Source of the DNA: Clostridia bacterium | GTDB lineage: Bacteria; Bacillota; Clostridia; Christensenellales; CAG-917 | Direction: 5' to 3' | Length of the DNA stretch: 41,933 nucleotides | Assembly (NCBI GenBank): GCA_024405515.1 | Contig: JAKSOR010000006.1 | Coordinates: 1 to 41,933, forward strand | In this document: positions 24,807-36,365 of the stretch, piece after piece | Numbering within the stretch: position 1 is the stretch's first letter | How the letters are laid out: every line of letters starts with the position of its first letter | Notes under the pieces: generated by a model | What the model was told of the DNA's origin: nothing | Database searches by the model: none | Seen by the model: only the letters and a program-made list of their open reading frames with translations | Program-made: the position numbers and the translations under genes

Positions 24807-25661
24807 CTAATAGCGGTTTTCTTTTCTTTCTACAAGTTCCTGATAAATTGATTTATATCTCTCATATCTGCCCTTGCCGATTTCCTTTCCTACGTGTTCT
24901 TTAACACAGCAGTCCGGTTCATCGAGGTGAAGACATGAATTGTATCTGCATTTTGGCCTGAACTCTTCAAGATCATCAAAATAGAGTCTCAACTGTTCAG
25001 GTTCGATATCTATTGTCTCAAGCATCGAGAATCCGCATGTATCGACAATAAACGTATCTTTTTCCACAGTGAAAATTTCTGTTTTTCTCGTGGTATTTTT
25101 TCCTCTGAGTATTTTCTTTGCTAGCTCTCCGACCTCAAGTTCATCAGACTCAAGAATAGCGTTCAGAAGAGAGCTTTTACCGACGGCACTCTGGCCTGCA
25201 AAACAGGAAGTTTTGCCTCTTGCCATGCTTACTATCTTATCAATATTATAGCCGGTTTCAGCACTGCATTCAATAATCTCAGCAACCTTTATATACTCAG
25301 ACATATCAATTTTGCCGATATCATTCTTGTTTATAACAAGAACCGGTTTGACAGACTGCTGAAGACAGTTGACTATTACCTTATCAACAAGAATAAAATC
25401 AGGTTCCGGCTCCGGTGCTATGACAATGAAGCATATGTCGATATTGGAAACATAAGGACGTATAAGGACATTCCTTCTTTCCGAAACTTCCTCTATCACG
25501 AAGCTGTCTCTGTCTTTCTCAATTATGACATAGTCCCCGACAAAAATAGGACCATCAAGTTTGAGTTTTTTTCTGGCAAAACAGGTCTTTACCCCTTCCG
25601 GTGTATCGACGAAAAATTTGGATGCTACTCCTTTTATTACTCTGCCTTTTAACTGCTTCAT
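24807..25661 (-). CDS. rsgA: Ribosome small-subunit biogenesis GTPase RsgA
   Basis: Circularly permuted GTPase that checks late 30S maturation. An OB-fold N-terminus (about 1-65) precedes the GTPase, in which the G4 motif NKND (111-114) comes before the G1 loop GQSAVGKSS (156-164), as expected for this permuted family. The C-terminal zinc-binding part has CRYNSCLHLDEPDCCV. Total 284 residues. It follows rlmN directly; in many Firmicutes the prpC and prkC genes lie between the two, and they are absent here. Confidence 0.97.
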   Translation of the reverse strand: MKQLKGRVIKGVASKFFVDTPEGVKTCFARKKLKLDGPIFVGDYVIIEKDRDSFVIEEVSERRNVLIRPYVSNIDICFIVIAPEPEPDFILVDKVIVNCLQQSVKPVLVINKNDIGKIDMSEYIKVAEIIECSAETGYNIDKIVSMARGKTSCFAGQSAVGKSSLLNAILESDELEVGELAKKILRGKNTTRKTEIFTVEKDTFIVDTCGFSMLETIDIEPEQLRLYFDDLEEFRPKCRYNSCLHLDEPDCCVKEHVGKEIGKGRYERYKSIYQELVERKENRY

Positions 25662-25662
25662 T

Positions 25663-26724
25663 TTACCTCTTGTCAGAAAGATATCTGCGTCTTAACTGAC
25701 CGCAGGCACCCTCTATATCGTTACCGAGACTTTTTCTTATTGTTGCCGAAACCCCGAGTTTTGTGAGTTTTGCAAGAAATTCTTCCGTTGCGTTCTCAGT
25801 CGGAGCTTTATGATTATGTTCCTTAACTTCGTTAAGTCTTATCAGATTGACATGTGAAGGAAAACCTTTCGTAAGTTTTGCGATTTCCTCAGCACATGCA
25901 TCCGAATCATTTTCATTCTTTATCAGCGTATATTCAAATATGACCCTTCTTCCGGTTGCACTGTAATAATATCTTGCTGCTTCCATCAGTTTTTCAATTG
26001 GATATGCGTTGTTCACAGGCATCAGCGATGATCTTAATTCATTGAACGGTGCGTGGAAACTGATAGAGAGTATTACCTTATGACCGGAATCCGCAAAATC
26101 TTTGATTTTGTTTACAAGACCTGATGTGGAAACAGAGATGTTTCTTTCCGAAATATTAATTCCGCCCTCCTCAGAAACCCTGTCAAGGAACCTTAAAACG
26201 TTATCATAATTATCAAACGGTTCACCGCTTCCCATAAGGACAAGATTTGTAACTGCCCTATCTTTCACACTGCCGCCGTTATCGCGGTTGACAGCTATTA
26301 CCTGACCGAGCATTTCACCAGGAGTAAGATTTCTCACAAGGCCGTCAAGGCCGCTTGCACAGAATTTGCATCCCATTCTGCATCCGATCTGCGTGGAAAG
26401 ACAGAGTGTATTGCCGTAGTTATGAGGCATATAAACGCCCTCTATGAGATTATCGTCAGGAAGTCTGAAAAGATATTTTACGGTTCCTGATTTACCGGTG
26501 AATTTCTCAAGGATTTTAACCGGATTGGAATAATATGTTTCACTGAGTTTCTCCCTTAAATCTTTTCTTACTGATGTCATCTCTGAAAAATCTTTCCCTT
26601 CCATAAGAAAAGAATAAATATTTGATGCAACAAATTTCTTTTCTCCGTCAATAAGTGAAAAGATTTCATCTTTTGAAAGGCCAAGAAGCGATGTTTTTCC
26701 TGCGACTGCATTGAAATCGGTCAT
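25663..26724 (-). CDS. rlmN: Dual-specificity RNA methyltransferase RlmN
   Basis: Radical SAM enzyme that makes 2-methyladenosine in 23S rRNA (A2503) and some tRNAs. The [4Fe-4S] motif is CRMGCKFCASG, with the CX3CX2C spacing; downstream lie NLVLMGSGEPFDNYDNV and ISVSTSGLV, and the C-terminal catalytic cysteine in DIEGACGQL. 353 residues, complete. Its ATG overlaps the rsmB stop by 4 bases and its end lies 1 base before rsgA. Confidence 0.97.
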   Translation of the reverse strand: MTDFNAVAGKTSLLGLSKDEIFSLIDGEKKFVASNIYSFLMEGKDFSEMTSVRKDLREKLSETYYSNPVKILEKFTGKSGTVKYLFRLPDDNLIEGVYMPHNYGNTLCLSTQIGCRMGCKFCASGLDGLVRNLTPGEMLGQVIAVNRDNGGSVKDRAVTNLVLMGSGEPFDNYDNVLRFLDRVSEEGGINISERNISVSTSGLVNKIKDFADSGHKVILSISFHAPFNELRSSLMPVNNAYPIEKLMEAARYYYSATGRRVIFEYTLIKNENDSDACAEEIAKLTKGFPSHVNLIRLNEVKEHNHKAPTENATEEFLAKLTKLGVSATIRKSLGNDIEGACGQLRRRYLSDKR

Positions 26725-27929
26725 AATTTCACCATCCTGGCTATGTAGAAGCCGTCATAAACGCCGTGAGGGAGAATGCTGAGTTCTTCTTTAAGTTCAG
26801 CTTTACCGCTCTTTAAAAACTCTTCCACGACTTTATGATTTTCCTCATCAAATACCGAACACGTGGAATATACGATTACCCCGCCTTTTTTCACATAATT
26901 GATTGCATTTGCGAGAATTGCTTTCTGGGTAGATGTGATTTCGGAAGTATCTGAGAGATCCTTCATGATAAAGATGTCCGGGTTCTTTCTGTAAGTTCCT
27001 GAACATGAGCACGGGGCATCCACAAGAACATAGTCATACTTATTCATAAATGAATAATTAAACTTTGTCCCGTCTTCCTGTTTTACGGAAATATGTGTGG
27101 CCTGCATTCTCTTGATATACGAATTGATCAGATTGAGTCTGTGTTCATAAAGGTCACATGCCGTTATCTTTGAATCCGGACATATTTCAGACATATAGAC
27201 AGCCTTGCCACCAGGTGCCGAACAGAGATCAAGTATAAGTTTACCGTTTTCAGGATTCAGAACCTGAACTGCTTTCATTGATGAAGGAGTCTGAATGGTA
27301 ATAAGTCCTTTGTTAAAAAGTTTCTTTATGCTGTCTTCATAATTCACGGCAAGTCCGTGGACATCGGTTTCCTCATATGCAATTTTGAGTTTGTCGAGAT
27401 TCTTCTTAATGTCATCAAGTGTCGTTTTCTTAAGATTAGGACGTATATGCACCCTGAAATCACTTTTTTCGCTGAGAATCTCCTCAGTTTTCTCTTTTCC
27501 GTACTGATTTATCAGTATACTGATAAACCATTCAGGTTTAGAATACCTGTATGAAAGTGAATCTTCTTCTTTGAATTCCCCTGAAGCAACTTTTTTAAGA
27601 ACAGCATTAATAAATCCGGCACTCGTTGCCTTGCCGTTCATCTTTGCAGCTTCAACACATTCAGAGACAATAGCATAATCAGGAACATTATCCAGATTCA
27701 AAAGACAGTAAATACCGATTTTAAGCAAAATGCATATACTGTTTTTCGGTTTCTTTTCTGTAAGTGACCTGATAATTTTATCAAGTCTGACATTTTCTTC
27801 GAGAACTCCGTAGACTATCTTTGTTGTCATATCAGGAATTTCATCACGGTTAAAAAGGAATGTGCTGTACTGCCCATCCTGAAAAACCTTCGAGAGGATC
27901 TGATAAGACTGAGTCATGAAATGTCTCAT
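26721..27929 (-). CDS. rsmB: 16S rRNA (cytosine(967)-C(5))-methyltransferase RsmB
   Basis: NusB-like RNA-binding N-terminus (about 1-130) followed by a NOL1/NOP2/Sun methyltransferase with SAM motif LILDLCSAPGGKAVYMSEI, VDAPCSCSGTYRKNPD (catalytic cysteine) and YSTCSVFDEEN (second catalytic cysteine). 402 residues, somewhat short for the family. The start overlaps fmt by 4 bases (ATGA); an ATG four codons later is an alternative. Part of the def-fmt-rsmB-rlmN translation-maturation block. Confidence 0.95.
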   Translation of the reverse strand: MRHFMTQSYQILSKVFQDGQYSTFLFNRDEIPDMTTKIVYGVLEENVRLDKIIRSLTEKKPKNSICILLKIGIYCLLNLDNVPDYAIVSECVEAAKMNGKATSAGFINAVLKKVASGEFKEEDSLSYRYSKPEWFISILINQYGKEKTEEILSEKSDFRVHIRPNLKKTTLDDIKKNLDKLKIAYEETDVHGLAVNYEDSIKKLFNKGLITIQTPSSMKAVQVLNPENGKLILDLCSAPGGKAVYMSEICPDSKITACDLYEHRLNLINSYIKRMQATHISVKQEDGTKFNYSFMNKYDYVLVDAPCSCSGTYRKNPDIFIMKDLSDTSEITSTQKAILANAINYVKKGGVIVYSTCSVFDEENHKVVEEFLKSGKAELKEELSILPHGVYDGFYIARMVKL

Positions 27930-28852
27930 TTAAGCACTGTCCCTGCCTTTATTTCATGTCCTAAAAGAAATACTTTTGACAGCATCCTCTTTGAACCTTC
28001 AAGCTGAATTTCATTAAGCAGAATAACTCCGTCACCGGCCTGAACGGCAATTCCTTCTTTAGAAGATGCCGAAATCACGGTTCCCGGCTCACCGATCATC
28101 CTGTCATTTATCTTTGTCACAGAGAAAATTTTCATGGTTTTGCCTTCAAGGACCGTAAAAGCAGACGGCCACGGGCTCATTCCCCTAATAAAGCAGTCTA
28201 TTTCCCTGCATGATTTTGAAAAGTCAATTAGTCCGTCCTGTTTGGATATCATTGAACAGTGAGTTGCCTCATTTTCATCCTGAGCAGTAAACTCAGCTTT
28301 TCCTTCATCAACGAGTTTTATGGCTTCGATAATTGCATCCCCGCCGATAATGGCAAGACGGTCGAAAAGTGTTTCTGCCGTATCCTCATCCGATATTTCC
28401 GTTTCTTTCTGAAGAAGGATATCACCCGCATCGACTTTTTTGACAGTCTTCATGATAGTGATACCGGTTTTTTTGTCACCGTTTATTATCGACCACTGAA
28501 TCGGAGATGACCCTCTCAGTTTCGGAAGAAGCGATGCATGGACATTAAGTACATAGTACTTAGGTATTGAAAGGAATTCATCGGAAAGAATCTGTCCGAA
28601 GGCTGCTGTAACAATAATGTCAGGATTCAGCTTCCTTATATCATCAATTCCTTCTCTTGACACTTTTTCGTACTGAAGAACAGGAATGCCGAGTTCAATT
28701 GCTTTTTCCTTAAGCGGAGAAGCCTTAAGCTGGTACCCTCGCCCGACCGGTTTATCCGGACCGGTTACGACTGCATCAACTTTATATACGCTATTCAGTT
28801 TTTCCAGAACAACTGCGGAAAAATCCGGTGTCCCCATAAATATTATTTTCAT
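27926..28852 (-). CDS. fmt: Methionyl-tRNA formyltransferase
   Basis: Formylates initiator Met-tRNA. The family start MKIIFMGTPDFSAVVLEKL lies at 28852; the frame extends to 28918, but those residues overlap def and are not conserved, so I reject them. Other marks are HASLLPKLRGSSPIQW (N10-formyl-THF site) and GITIMKTVKKVDAGDIL. 308 residues. The ATG starts one base after the def stop codon, typical def-fmt coupling. Confidence 0.97.
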   Translation of the reverse strand: MKIIFMGTPDFSAVVLEKLNSVYKVDAVVTGPDKPVGRGYQLKASPLKEKAIELGIPVLQYEKVSREGIDDIRKLNPDIIVTAAFGQILSDEFLSIPKYYVLNVHASLLPKLRGSSPIQWSIINGDKKTGITIMKTVKKVDAGDILLQKETEISDEDTAETLFDRLAIIGGDAIIEAIKLVDEGKAEFTAQDENEATHCSMISKQDGLIDFSKSCREIDCFIRGMSPWPSAFTVLEGKTMKIFSVTKINDRMIGEPGTVISASSKEGIAVQAGDGVILLNEIQLEGSKRMLSKVFLLGHEIKAGTVLK

Positions 28853-28853
28853 A

Positions 28854-29306
28854 TCAGTCATCCTGCATATCTGTTGCTTTCGATGTGTAAACGATTCCGT
28901 CAAGGTGATCCATTTCATGCTGAAATGCCCTTGCGGTAAAGCCTTTTACTTTGTAAAGGTATTTCTTTCCGTCTCTTGCAAATGCTTCAACTTTAACTTC
29001 GTTAAAACGGGATACTTTGCCGTATTTCCCAGGAACAGAAAGACAGCCTTCGACTCCTGTCTGTGTCCCTTTTCCGGATTTAAGAACCGGGTTTATTAGT
29101 TCAAAAAAGCCGTCTTCGGTTTCCACGATGCATATTCTTTTAAGAATACCCACCTGAGGAGCAGCAAGTCCTGCACCGTTTGCAGCATGAAGTGTCTCTA
29201 TCATATCATCAAGAAGAGTTATTACCTTGTCGTCAATTACTTCGACTTCCCTGCATCTTTTATGAAGCACCGGATCCGGATCTTTTACAATTATTCTTAT
29301 TGCCAT
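28854..29306 (-). CDS. def: Peptide deformylase
   Basis: Removes the formyl group from nascent proteins. The three metalloprotease motifs are present in order: GAGLAAPQVG, EGCLSVPG and QHEMDHLDG, with Cys and two His metal ligands and the catalytic Glu. 150 residues, normal length. Located between priA (9-base gap) and fmt. Confidence 0.97.
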   Translation of the reverse strand: MAIRIIVKDPDPVLHKRCREVEVIDDKVITLLDDMIETLHAANGAGLAAPQVGILKRICIVETEDGFFELINPVLKSGKGTQTGVEGCLSVPGKYGKVSRFNEVKVEAFARDGKKYLYKVKGFTARAFQHEMDHLDGIVYTSKATDMQDD

Positions 29307-29315
29307 ATTGTCACC

Positions 29316-31487
29316 TTATGTTAGACTCTGAGGATTTGTTTCCACAAAGATATTTCCTTTTTTCGGTTTGTTAGAATCTACGATTTTATAGATTTTATCT
29401 ATAATCTGATAGTACATATCAGGAACCAGTCTCATGAGTACCTGATATCTGATTAATCCGTTCATCCTCGTTATAGGTGATTTCTGAGCGCCGAGATAAA
29501 CGAATTTTCCGTATTCTTTTTCAAGTTCCCTTACAGCCTGATAACAGACTTTAGTCGAATCAAGGCAGTCCTGTTCATCAACAGAGTTTACCGAAATTCT
29601 GACAATTTTTGTGAATGGCGGGAACTTTGTCACCATTCTTGCATTGATTTCTTTTTTGTAGAAACCGATATAGTCATACGACTTACCGAATCTGAAAACA
29701 TAATGATTCGGATTATATGTCTGAAGTATTACCCTTCCTTCTTTTTCCGCCCTTCCTGCTCTTCCGGCCACCTGGGTGATTAACTGGAATGTACGTTCTG
29801 ATGATCTGTAATCCGAGAAATACAGAGCAGCATCAGCCTCAAGAATCCCGACAAGTGTGACATTTGGGAAATCATGGCCTTTTGCTATCATCTGAGTCCC
29901 CACAAGGATATCCACTTCCTGATTTGAGAAAGGAGTAAGGATTTTTGAGTAGCCGTCCTTGACCCTCGTTGTGTCATTGTCCATTCTGAGAACGCGTGCC
30001 TCAGGGAGAAAGCTCTTTATTTCCTCAACGACTTTTTCGGTTCCGACTCTTCCCTGTTTAATGGATGTGCTTCCGCATGACGGGCATTTTGAAAGCATAT
30101 GATATCTTCTTCCACAGTAATGACACTTGAGTTCGTTAACATCCTTGTGATATGTCAAAGAAACATCACAGTCTTCGCACTTTGCAATATATCCGCACTT
30201 ATTGCATCTTAAAAAAGATGCAAATCCTCTCCTGTTAAGGAGAATCATGGCCTGTTCTTTTTTGTTCAATGTCTCTGTAAGTGCCGTTTTTAAAGCATCG
30301 GAGATAATACCTCTGTTACCCATACGGAACTCTTCGGTCATATCCACGATTTCCATTTCGGAAAGTTCATGTTTTGCTACCCTGTTAGGAAGTGTCAGAA
30401 GATGATATTTCCCCGAATCAGCCTTCTGGAATGTTTCCATATCAGGTGTGGCGGACCCCAGAATCAGCGGTGCACCGGCAAGTTTTGCCCTGTATTCAGC
30501 AACAGTTCTTGTATCATATCTCGGATTGTTATCCGAAATGTAACTTGTGTCATGTTCTTCATCTATGATGATGACCCCGATATTTCTAAGAGGGGCAAAT
30601 ATGGCACTTCTCGGGCCGATTGCAATTTTTGCCTGACCGGTTTTGAGTCTCTTCCACTCATCATACTTCTCAGACGCATTAAGATTACTGTGCAAAATAG
30701 CCACACTGTCACCGAATCTTCCTCTGAAGATTCCCAGCACCTGAGGAGTAAGCGATATTTCAGGAACAAGCATAATAGCTGTTTTTCCTTTGGAAAGCAT
30801 GTTCTCAATCACATTCTGATAAACTTCAGTTTTACCTGAACCGGTTACACCGTGAAGAAGATAAACCCCGTCTCCGTCAGTCACTGCATCCACAGCATGT
30901 TTCTGAGGTTCTGTGAGAACAACTCTTTCTTTTTTGTTTATGCAAAGTTCCATAGGAGTTGACCTTTCATGAACGAGCGATTCCTTAACGACTCCTTTCT
31001 TTCTGAGGCCTCCTACCGCACTTGCACCGAACAGATTTATGAGTAAACTCATAAACTGTCCTTTTTCTCTGATATACTCAAGGCATTCTGCCTGTTTTGG
31101 CGACCTCGTTCCGATGACTCCGATTAACTCATCAAAAGTCCTCGATTTATCTATTTCAAGGAACAGCTGAGCATATTCAGGATTTCTTTCTTCCCTGAGT
31201 TTTGAAGGAATAAACAGTCTCAGAACATCGATATAACGGAGATTATATGACTTCCTCATGAAATCCATGAGCTGGAGCTGTTCATCATTTACAGGTGAAT
31301 CAAGATATTTTGCTTTTTTAAGGTTTTTATAGGAAGATGTCTCTTTTTTGCCAATGACAAAACCGATAAGGTGTTTGCTGCCGAAATCAACAGCAACCCT
31401 TGAACCGAGAGGACAGTCATCACCCTCATAATCGAAGGTTCTGTCTATACTGTCATTGGAAAGATCAACAATTACTTCTAAAACCAT
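29316..31487 (-). CDS. priA: Primosomal protein N' (PriA helicase)
   Basis: Restarts stalled replication forks. Its 723 residues include an N-terminal 3'-end-binding domain, Walker A HGVTGSGKTEVY, DEEH box IIDEEHDTSYISDNNPRYD, and two zinc-binding cysteine clusters (CNKCGYIAKCEDC and CHYCGRRYHMLSKCPSC), then helicase motifs TQMIAKGHDFPNV and QVAGRAGRAEK. Complete. Its ATG overlaps the coaBC stop by one base (TAATG). Confidence 0.97.
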   Translation of the reverse strand: MVLEVIVDLSNDSIDRTFDYEGDDCPLGSRVAVDFGSKHLIGFVIGKKETSSYKNLKKAKYLDSPVNDEQLQLMDFMRKSYNLRYIDVLRLFIPSKLREERNPEYAQLFLEIDKSRTFDELIGVIGTRSPKQAECLEYIREKGQFMSLLINLFGASAVGGLRKKGVVKESLVHERSTPMELCINKKERVVLTEPQKHAVDAVTDGDGVYLLHGVTGSGKTEVYQNVIENMLSKGKTAIMLVPEISLTPQVLGIFRGRFGDSVAILHSNLNASEKYDEWKRLKTGQAKIAIGPRSAIFAPLRNIGVIIIDEEHDTSYISDNNPRYDTRTVAEYRAKLAGAPLILGSATPDMETFQKADSGKYHLLTLPNRVAKHELSEMEIVDMTEEFRMGNRGIISDALKTALTETLNKKEQAMILLNRRGFASFLRCNKCGYIAKCEDCDVSLTYHKDVNELKCHYCGRRYHMLSKCPSCGSTSIKQGRVGTEKVVEEIKSFLPEARVLRMDNDTTRVKDGYSKILTPFSNQEVDILVGTQMIAKGHDFPNVTLVGILEADAALYFSDYRSSERTFQLITQVAGRAGRAEKEGRVILQTYNPNHYVFRFGKSYDYIGFYKKEINARMVTKFPPFTKIVRISVNSVDEQDCLDSTKVCYQAVRELEKEYGKFVYLGAQKSPITRMNGLIRYQVLMRLVPDMYYQIIDKIYKIVDSNKPKKGNIFVETNPQSLT

Positions 31488-32671
31488 TATAAATTCACTA
31501 CCCTGTCAAGAATCATTTCGGCGAGCTCGGTCTTTTTTACAAGGCCGCTTTCTGTTTTGTTTCCGTCTCTGTCTATGAGAGTAGCAATATTTGTATCCAC
31601 ATTAAAACCTGCACCCTGTTTTGTCACATCATTTGCGACAACAAGGTCAGCATTTTTCTTATTAAGTTTCTTTACCGCATTTTCTATGAGTTCTTCAGTC
31701 TCAGCAGAGAAAACTACAAGTTTTCTTTCTCCTTTTTCTGCTCCGAGAGTTGCGGCTATATCAGGATTCTTTTCGAACTCAAGAGTCAGGGTCTCTGATT
31801 TGATTTTATTCTCAAATGTGTTCTTGACTCTGTAATCCGCCGGAGCTGCTGCCATAATGGCTATATCACATTCACTGAACTCTGCCTTGCATGCTTCAAG
31901 CATTTCCATTGTGGATTTGACCGCGATTTCTTTGTATACGGATGCAGGCACAGGCACGGACATGTTCCCGTGCACGAGAATGACTTTACCTCCACGATTT
32001 GCGCACGCTTCCGCAATAGCGCATCCCATTTTCCCTGATGAATGATTTGTGATAACCCTCACACCATCTATATATTCCTCAGTCGCACCGGATGTGATTA
32101 AAACTGTCTTGTCCGCATAATCCTGAACCGGAGTCAGAAAATCCTCAATGAATTTTACAATATCCACAGGTTCAGCCATTCTTCCCTTAGCTGAAATCCC
32201 GCATGCAAGAGGGCCCTCTGTCGGATCAATGAACATAACTCCTCTTTCTTTAAGAATATCGATATTTTTCTGAGTCTGTTCATCCTCATACATATTGACG
32301 TTCATCGCCGGACATATGAGTTTCGGTGATTTTGATGCAAGATATGTTGTTGACAACATATCATCCGCAATTCCCTGTGCAAATTTCGCGATAATGTTAG
32401 CCGTTGCCGGAGCAACAACAAGAATATCTCCCTTGTTGGCAAGGGAAATATGATTAATATCGAATTCTTTTACCGGCTCAAAAGCGTTGGTGACAACAGC
32501 TGATTTTGAAAGAGTCTGGAAAGTAAGAGGTGTAACAAATTCCTGAGCATGCTCAGTCATAATCACATCTACATTTGCTCCAAGTTTTTTCAGTCTCGAG
32601 ACAATTTCACAGGACTTGTATACTGCAATACCTCCGCTCACGCCGAGTACTACATTTTTACCGAAAAGCAT
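31487..32671 (-). CDS. coaBC: Bifunctional phosphopantothenoylcysteine decarboxylase/synthase CoaBC
   Basis: Second and third steps of coenzyme A synthesis from phosphopantothenate. The N-terminal flavoprotein CoaC half has GVSGGIAVYKSCEI, HISLANKGDILVVAPATAN and PAMNVNMYE; the CoaB half has TSGATEEYIDGVRVITNHSSGKMG and KNADLVVANDV. 394 residues, normal. Starts 1 base past the rpoZ stop and couples to priA. Confidence 0.97.
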   Translation of the reverse strand: MLFGKNVVLGVSGGIAVYKSCEIVSRLKKLGANVDVIMTEHAQEFVTPLTFQTLSKSAVVTNAFEPVKEFDINHISLANKGDILVVAPATANIIAKFAQGIADDMLSTTYLASKSPKLICPAMNVNMYEDEQTQKNIDILKERGVMFIDPTEGPLACGISAKGRMAEPVDIVKFIEDFLTPVQDYADKTVLITSGATEEYIDGVRVITNHSSGKMGCAIAEACANRGGKVILVHGNMSVPVPASVYKEIAVKSTMEMLEACKAEFSECDIAIMAAAPADYRVKNTFENKIKSETLTLEFEKNPDIAATLGAEKGERKLVVFSAETEELIENAVKKLNKKNADLVVANDVTKQGAGFNVDTNIATLIDRDGNKTESGLVKKTELAEMILDRVVNL

Positions 32672-32672
32672 A

Positions 32673-32867
32673 CTATTCCTTAACTATTTTGATTTTGTCT
32701 TCGTAGATTTCCTTGCAGGCAAGAGAAATCGGTTTTTCTCCACTTTCCTTAAGATATGTGTCCTCGCTTGTTACAAGTTCTCTTGTTCTTTTTGCAACTG
32801 CACAAGTTAATGCATATCTACATTCAGCGTGTTTGATAAGTTTGTCAATTGGTGGATCAATCATCAT
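32673..32867 (-). CDS. rpoZ: RNA polymerase omega subunit
   Basis: 64-residue subunit that helps fold beta'. The sequence MIDPPIDKLIKHAECRYALTCAVAKRTREL is characteristic. Two consecutive ATGs begin the frame; either could be used, with GGAG 9 or 12 bases upstream. It follows gmk by 20 bases, the usual gmk-rpoZ pair. Confidence 0.93.
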   Translation of the reverse strand: MMIDPPIDKLIKHAECRYALTCAVAKRTRELVTSEDTYLKESGEKPISLACKEIYEDKIKIVKE

Positions 32868-32887
32868 AATTGTGTATCTCCTGTACG

Positions 32888-33448
32888 TTATTTTCTGTCT
32901 TTTATTATCTGCATAATCATGTCAGCACATGATTCTGCGATTTCGTTTATGACTATGAAGTCATATTTTTCCATTTCTTTGGATTCGAACTCAATTTCGG
33001 CAAGTCTTCTCTTGATTGAATCTTCAGTTTCGGTCCCTCTTCCGAGAAGTCTGTTCTTAAGTTCATCAAGTGACGGAGGTGCAACAAAAATCGAGACGGC
33101 ATTATCATACATTGCCTTAACATTCTTTGTTCCGACAACATTGATTTCCAGGATTACGTCAATCCCTTTATCAACATATCCTTCGACTTCACTTTTAAGA
33201 GTGCCGTAGTAATTTGTGAATGTTTTTGTATATTCAACAAACTGACCTGCTGCAATTTTTTCCTCAAATTCTTTTTCGGAGATGAAAAAATAATTGACTC
33301 CGTCTTTTTCTCCTTCTCTCGGAGCCCTTGAAGTACAGGACACAGAGAAATGGAGGTCAGGCATTTTTTCAAGAACAATATTCAGAACGGTATTTTTCCC
33401 TACACCGCTGAATCCTGAAACCAAATATAATGTTCCTTTCTTTCCCAT
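32888..33448 (-). CDS. gmk: Guanylate kinase
   Basis: Phosphorylates GMP to GDP. The P-loop reads SGFSGVGKNTV (family GxSGxGKxT), followed by HFSVSCTSRAPREGEKDGVNYFFISEKEFE and ILEINVVGTKNVK. 186 residues, complete. The ATG follows the yicC stop by 2 bases with no Shine-Dalgarno sequence, so it probably depends on translation from yicC. In B. subtilis-type order, remA sits between yicC and gmk; there is no room for it here. Confidence 0.96.
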   Translation of the reverse strand: MGKKGTLYLVSGFSGVGKNTVLNIVLEKMPDLHFSVSCTSRAPREGEKDGVNYFFISEKEFEEKIAAGQFVEYTKTFTNYYGTLKSEVEGYVDKGIDVILEINVVGTKNVKAMYDNAVSIFVAPPSLDELKNRLLGRGTETEDSIKRRLAEIEFESKEMEKYDFIVINEIAESCADMIMQIIKDRK

Positions 33449-33450
33449 AA

Positions 33451-34323
33451 TTATTCGATATTGCAGGCCTGCTCACGGACTTTTTCGATTTCGTTCTTAA
33501 GGGCAAGCACCTGTGTTGTGATAGTAAGGTCATTGGCCTTAGAACCGATTGTGTTTGTCTCTCTGATAAATTCCTGGACGAAGAAATCGATATTCCTTCC
33601 GACAGGTTTTGTATCATCGAGCAGTTCATTAACATGTTTGATATGCATGGAAAGACGTGTGATTTCCTCATCTATTGCACAGTGATCTGCAAATAGTGCA
33701 ACTTCAGTTGCAAGTCTTGCTTCATCAACATTCTGCGGTGCACAGAGCTCAGCAATTCTTTCCTGCAGTTTTGCTTTGTAATCCTCTACTACAAGCGGGG
33801 CTCTTTCCTTGATGATATCAAGGTATCCGCTCATGGTATCAAGTTTTGATTTAAGGTCAAGTTTTAATGCTTCACCCTCTTTCTTTCTCATAACAATGAG
33901 GTTTTTGAGTGCTTCCTCAAGTGCAGAAAGAACAAGTTCTTTGATAAGTTCATCATCATCTCCGAAAGCTTTTGAAACAACATCCGGAAGAGAAATGATA
34001 TCAGAAACTTTCAGATCATTTGATGCACCGGTCTCTTCAGAAATAAGTTTTGCTGCATTTACATAAGCCTTTACGAGTGAAAGATCCACATTTAAATCGG
34101 TTTCCGCATCTGCACCTTTTTCAAATGTCACAAAAATATCTACATGACCTCTGGTCACATATTTCTGAACTGTCTTTTTTATTGAATCCTCAAGAAAAAT
34201 AAGATTTCTAGGGAGTTTAAGTCCCCAGTCTATGCTCTTATGGTTAACTGTTTTGATTTCTACGGTATAGCTCAGTCCCTGTTTTGAAGCGGTTCCTTTA
34301 CCGTAACCTGTCATACTTAACAT
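33451..34323 (-). CDS. yicC: YicC family endoribonuclease (YloC)
   Basis: Conserved RNA-cleaving protein, linked in E. coli to small-RNA decay. It begins MLSMTGYGKGTASKQG, the diagnostic YicC N-terminus, and ends with the family FFVQEFIRETNTIGSKANDLTI. A GTG four codons upstream is possible, but GAGGTG lies 9 bases before the ATG at 34323, which I prefer (290 residues). It has its own promoter and leads gmk, rpoZ, coaBC and the rest. Confidence 0.92.
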   Translation of the reverse strand: MLSMTGYGKGTASKQGLSYTVEIKTVNHKSIDWGLKLPRNLIFLEDSIKKTVQKYVTRGHVDIFVTFEKGADAETDLNVDLSLVKAYVNAAKLISEETGASNDLKVSDIISLPDVVSKAFGDDDELIKELVLSALEEALKNLIVMRKKEGEALKLDLKSKLDTMSGYLDIIKERAPLVVEDYKAKLQERIAELCAPQNVDEARLATEVALFADHCAIDEEITRLSMHIKHVNELLDDTKPVGRNIDFFVQEFIRETNTIGSKANDLTITTQVLALKNEIEKVREQACNIE

Positions 34324-34353
34324 ATGCGCACGCACCTCGATATAATTTCAACT

Positions 34354-34382
34354 ATTATATCAAGATTACGCACGCATGACAA
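34354..34382 (-). promoter_or_regulatory. yicC-gmk-rpoZ operon promoter
   Basis: Minus strand TTGTCA (34382-34377), 17 bases, TATAAT (34359-34354). The spacer holds GCGTGCG and the same word recurs just before the yicC ATG, an unusual GC-rich motif in A+T-rich DNA. Confidence 0.75.
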
Positions 34383-34404
34383 GAAACTTAGAGCAAATAA
34401 TGGA

Positions 34405-36357
<1,953 letters not shown>

Positions 36358-36365
36358 TCACCCAA

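Noticed and set aside
28853..28918. A 22-residue N-terminal extension of Fmt
   Set aside because: It overlaps def and precedes the diagnostic MKIIFMGTPDFS start.
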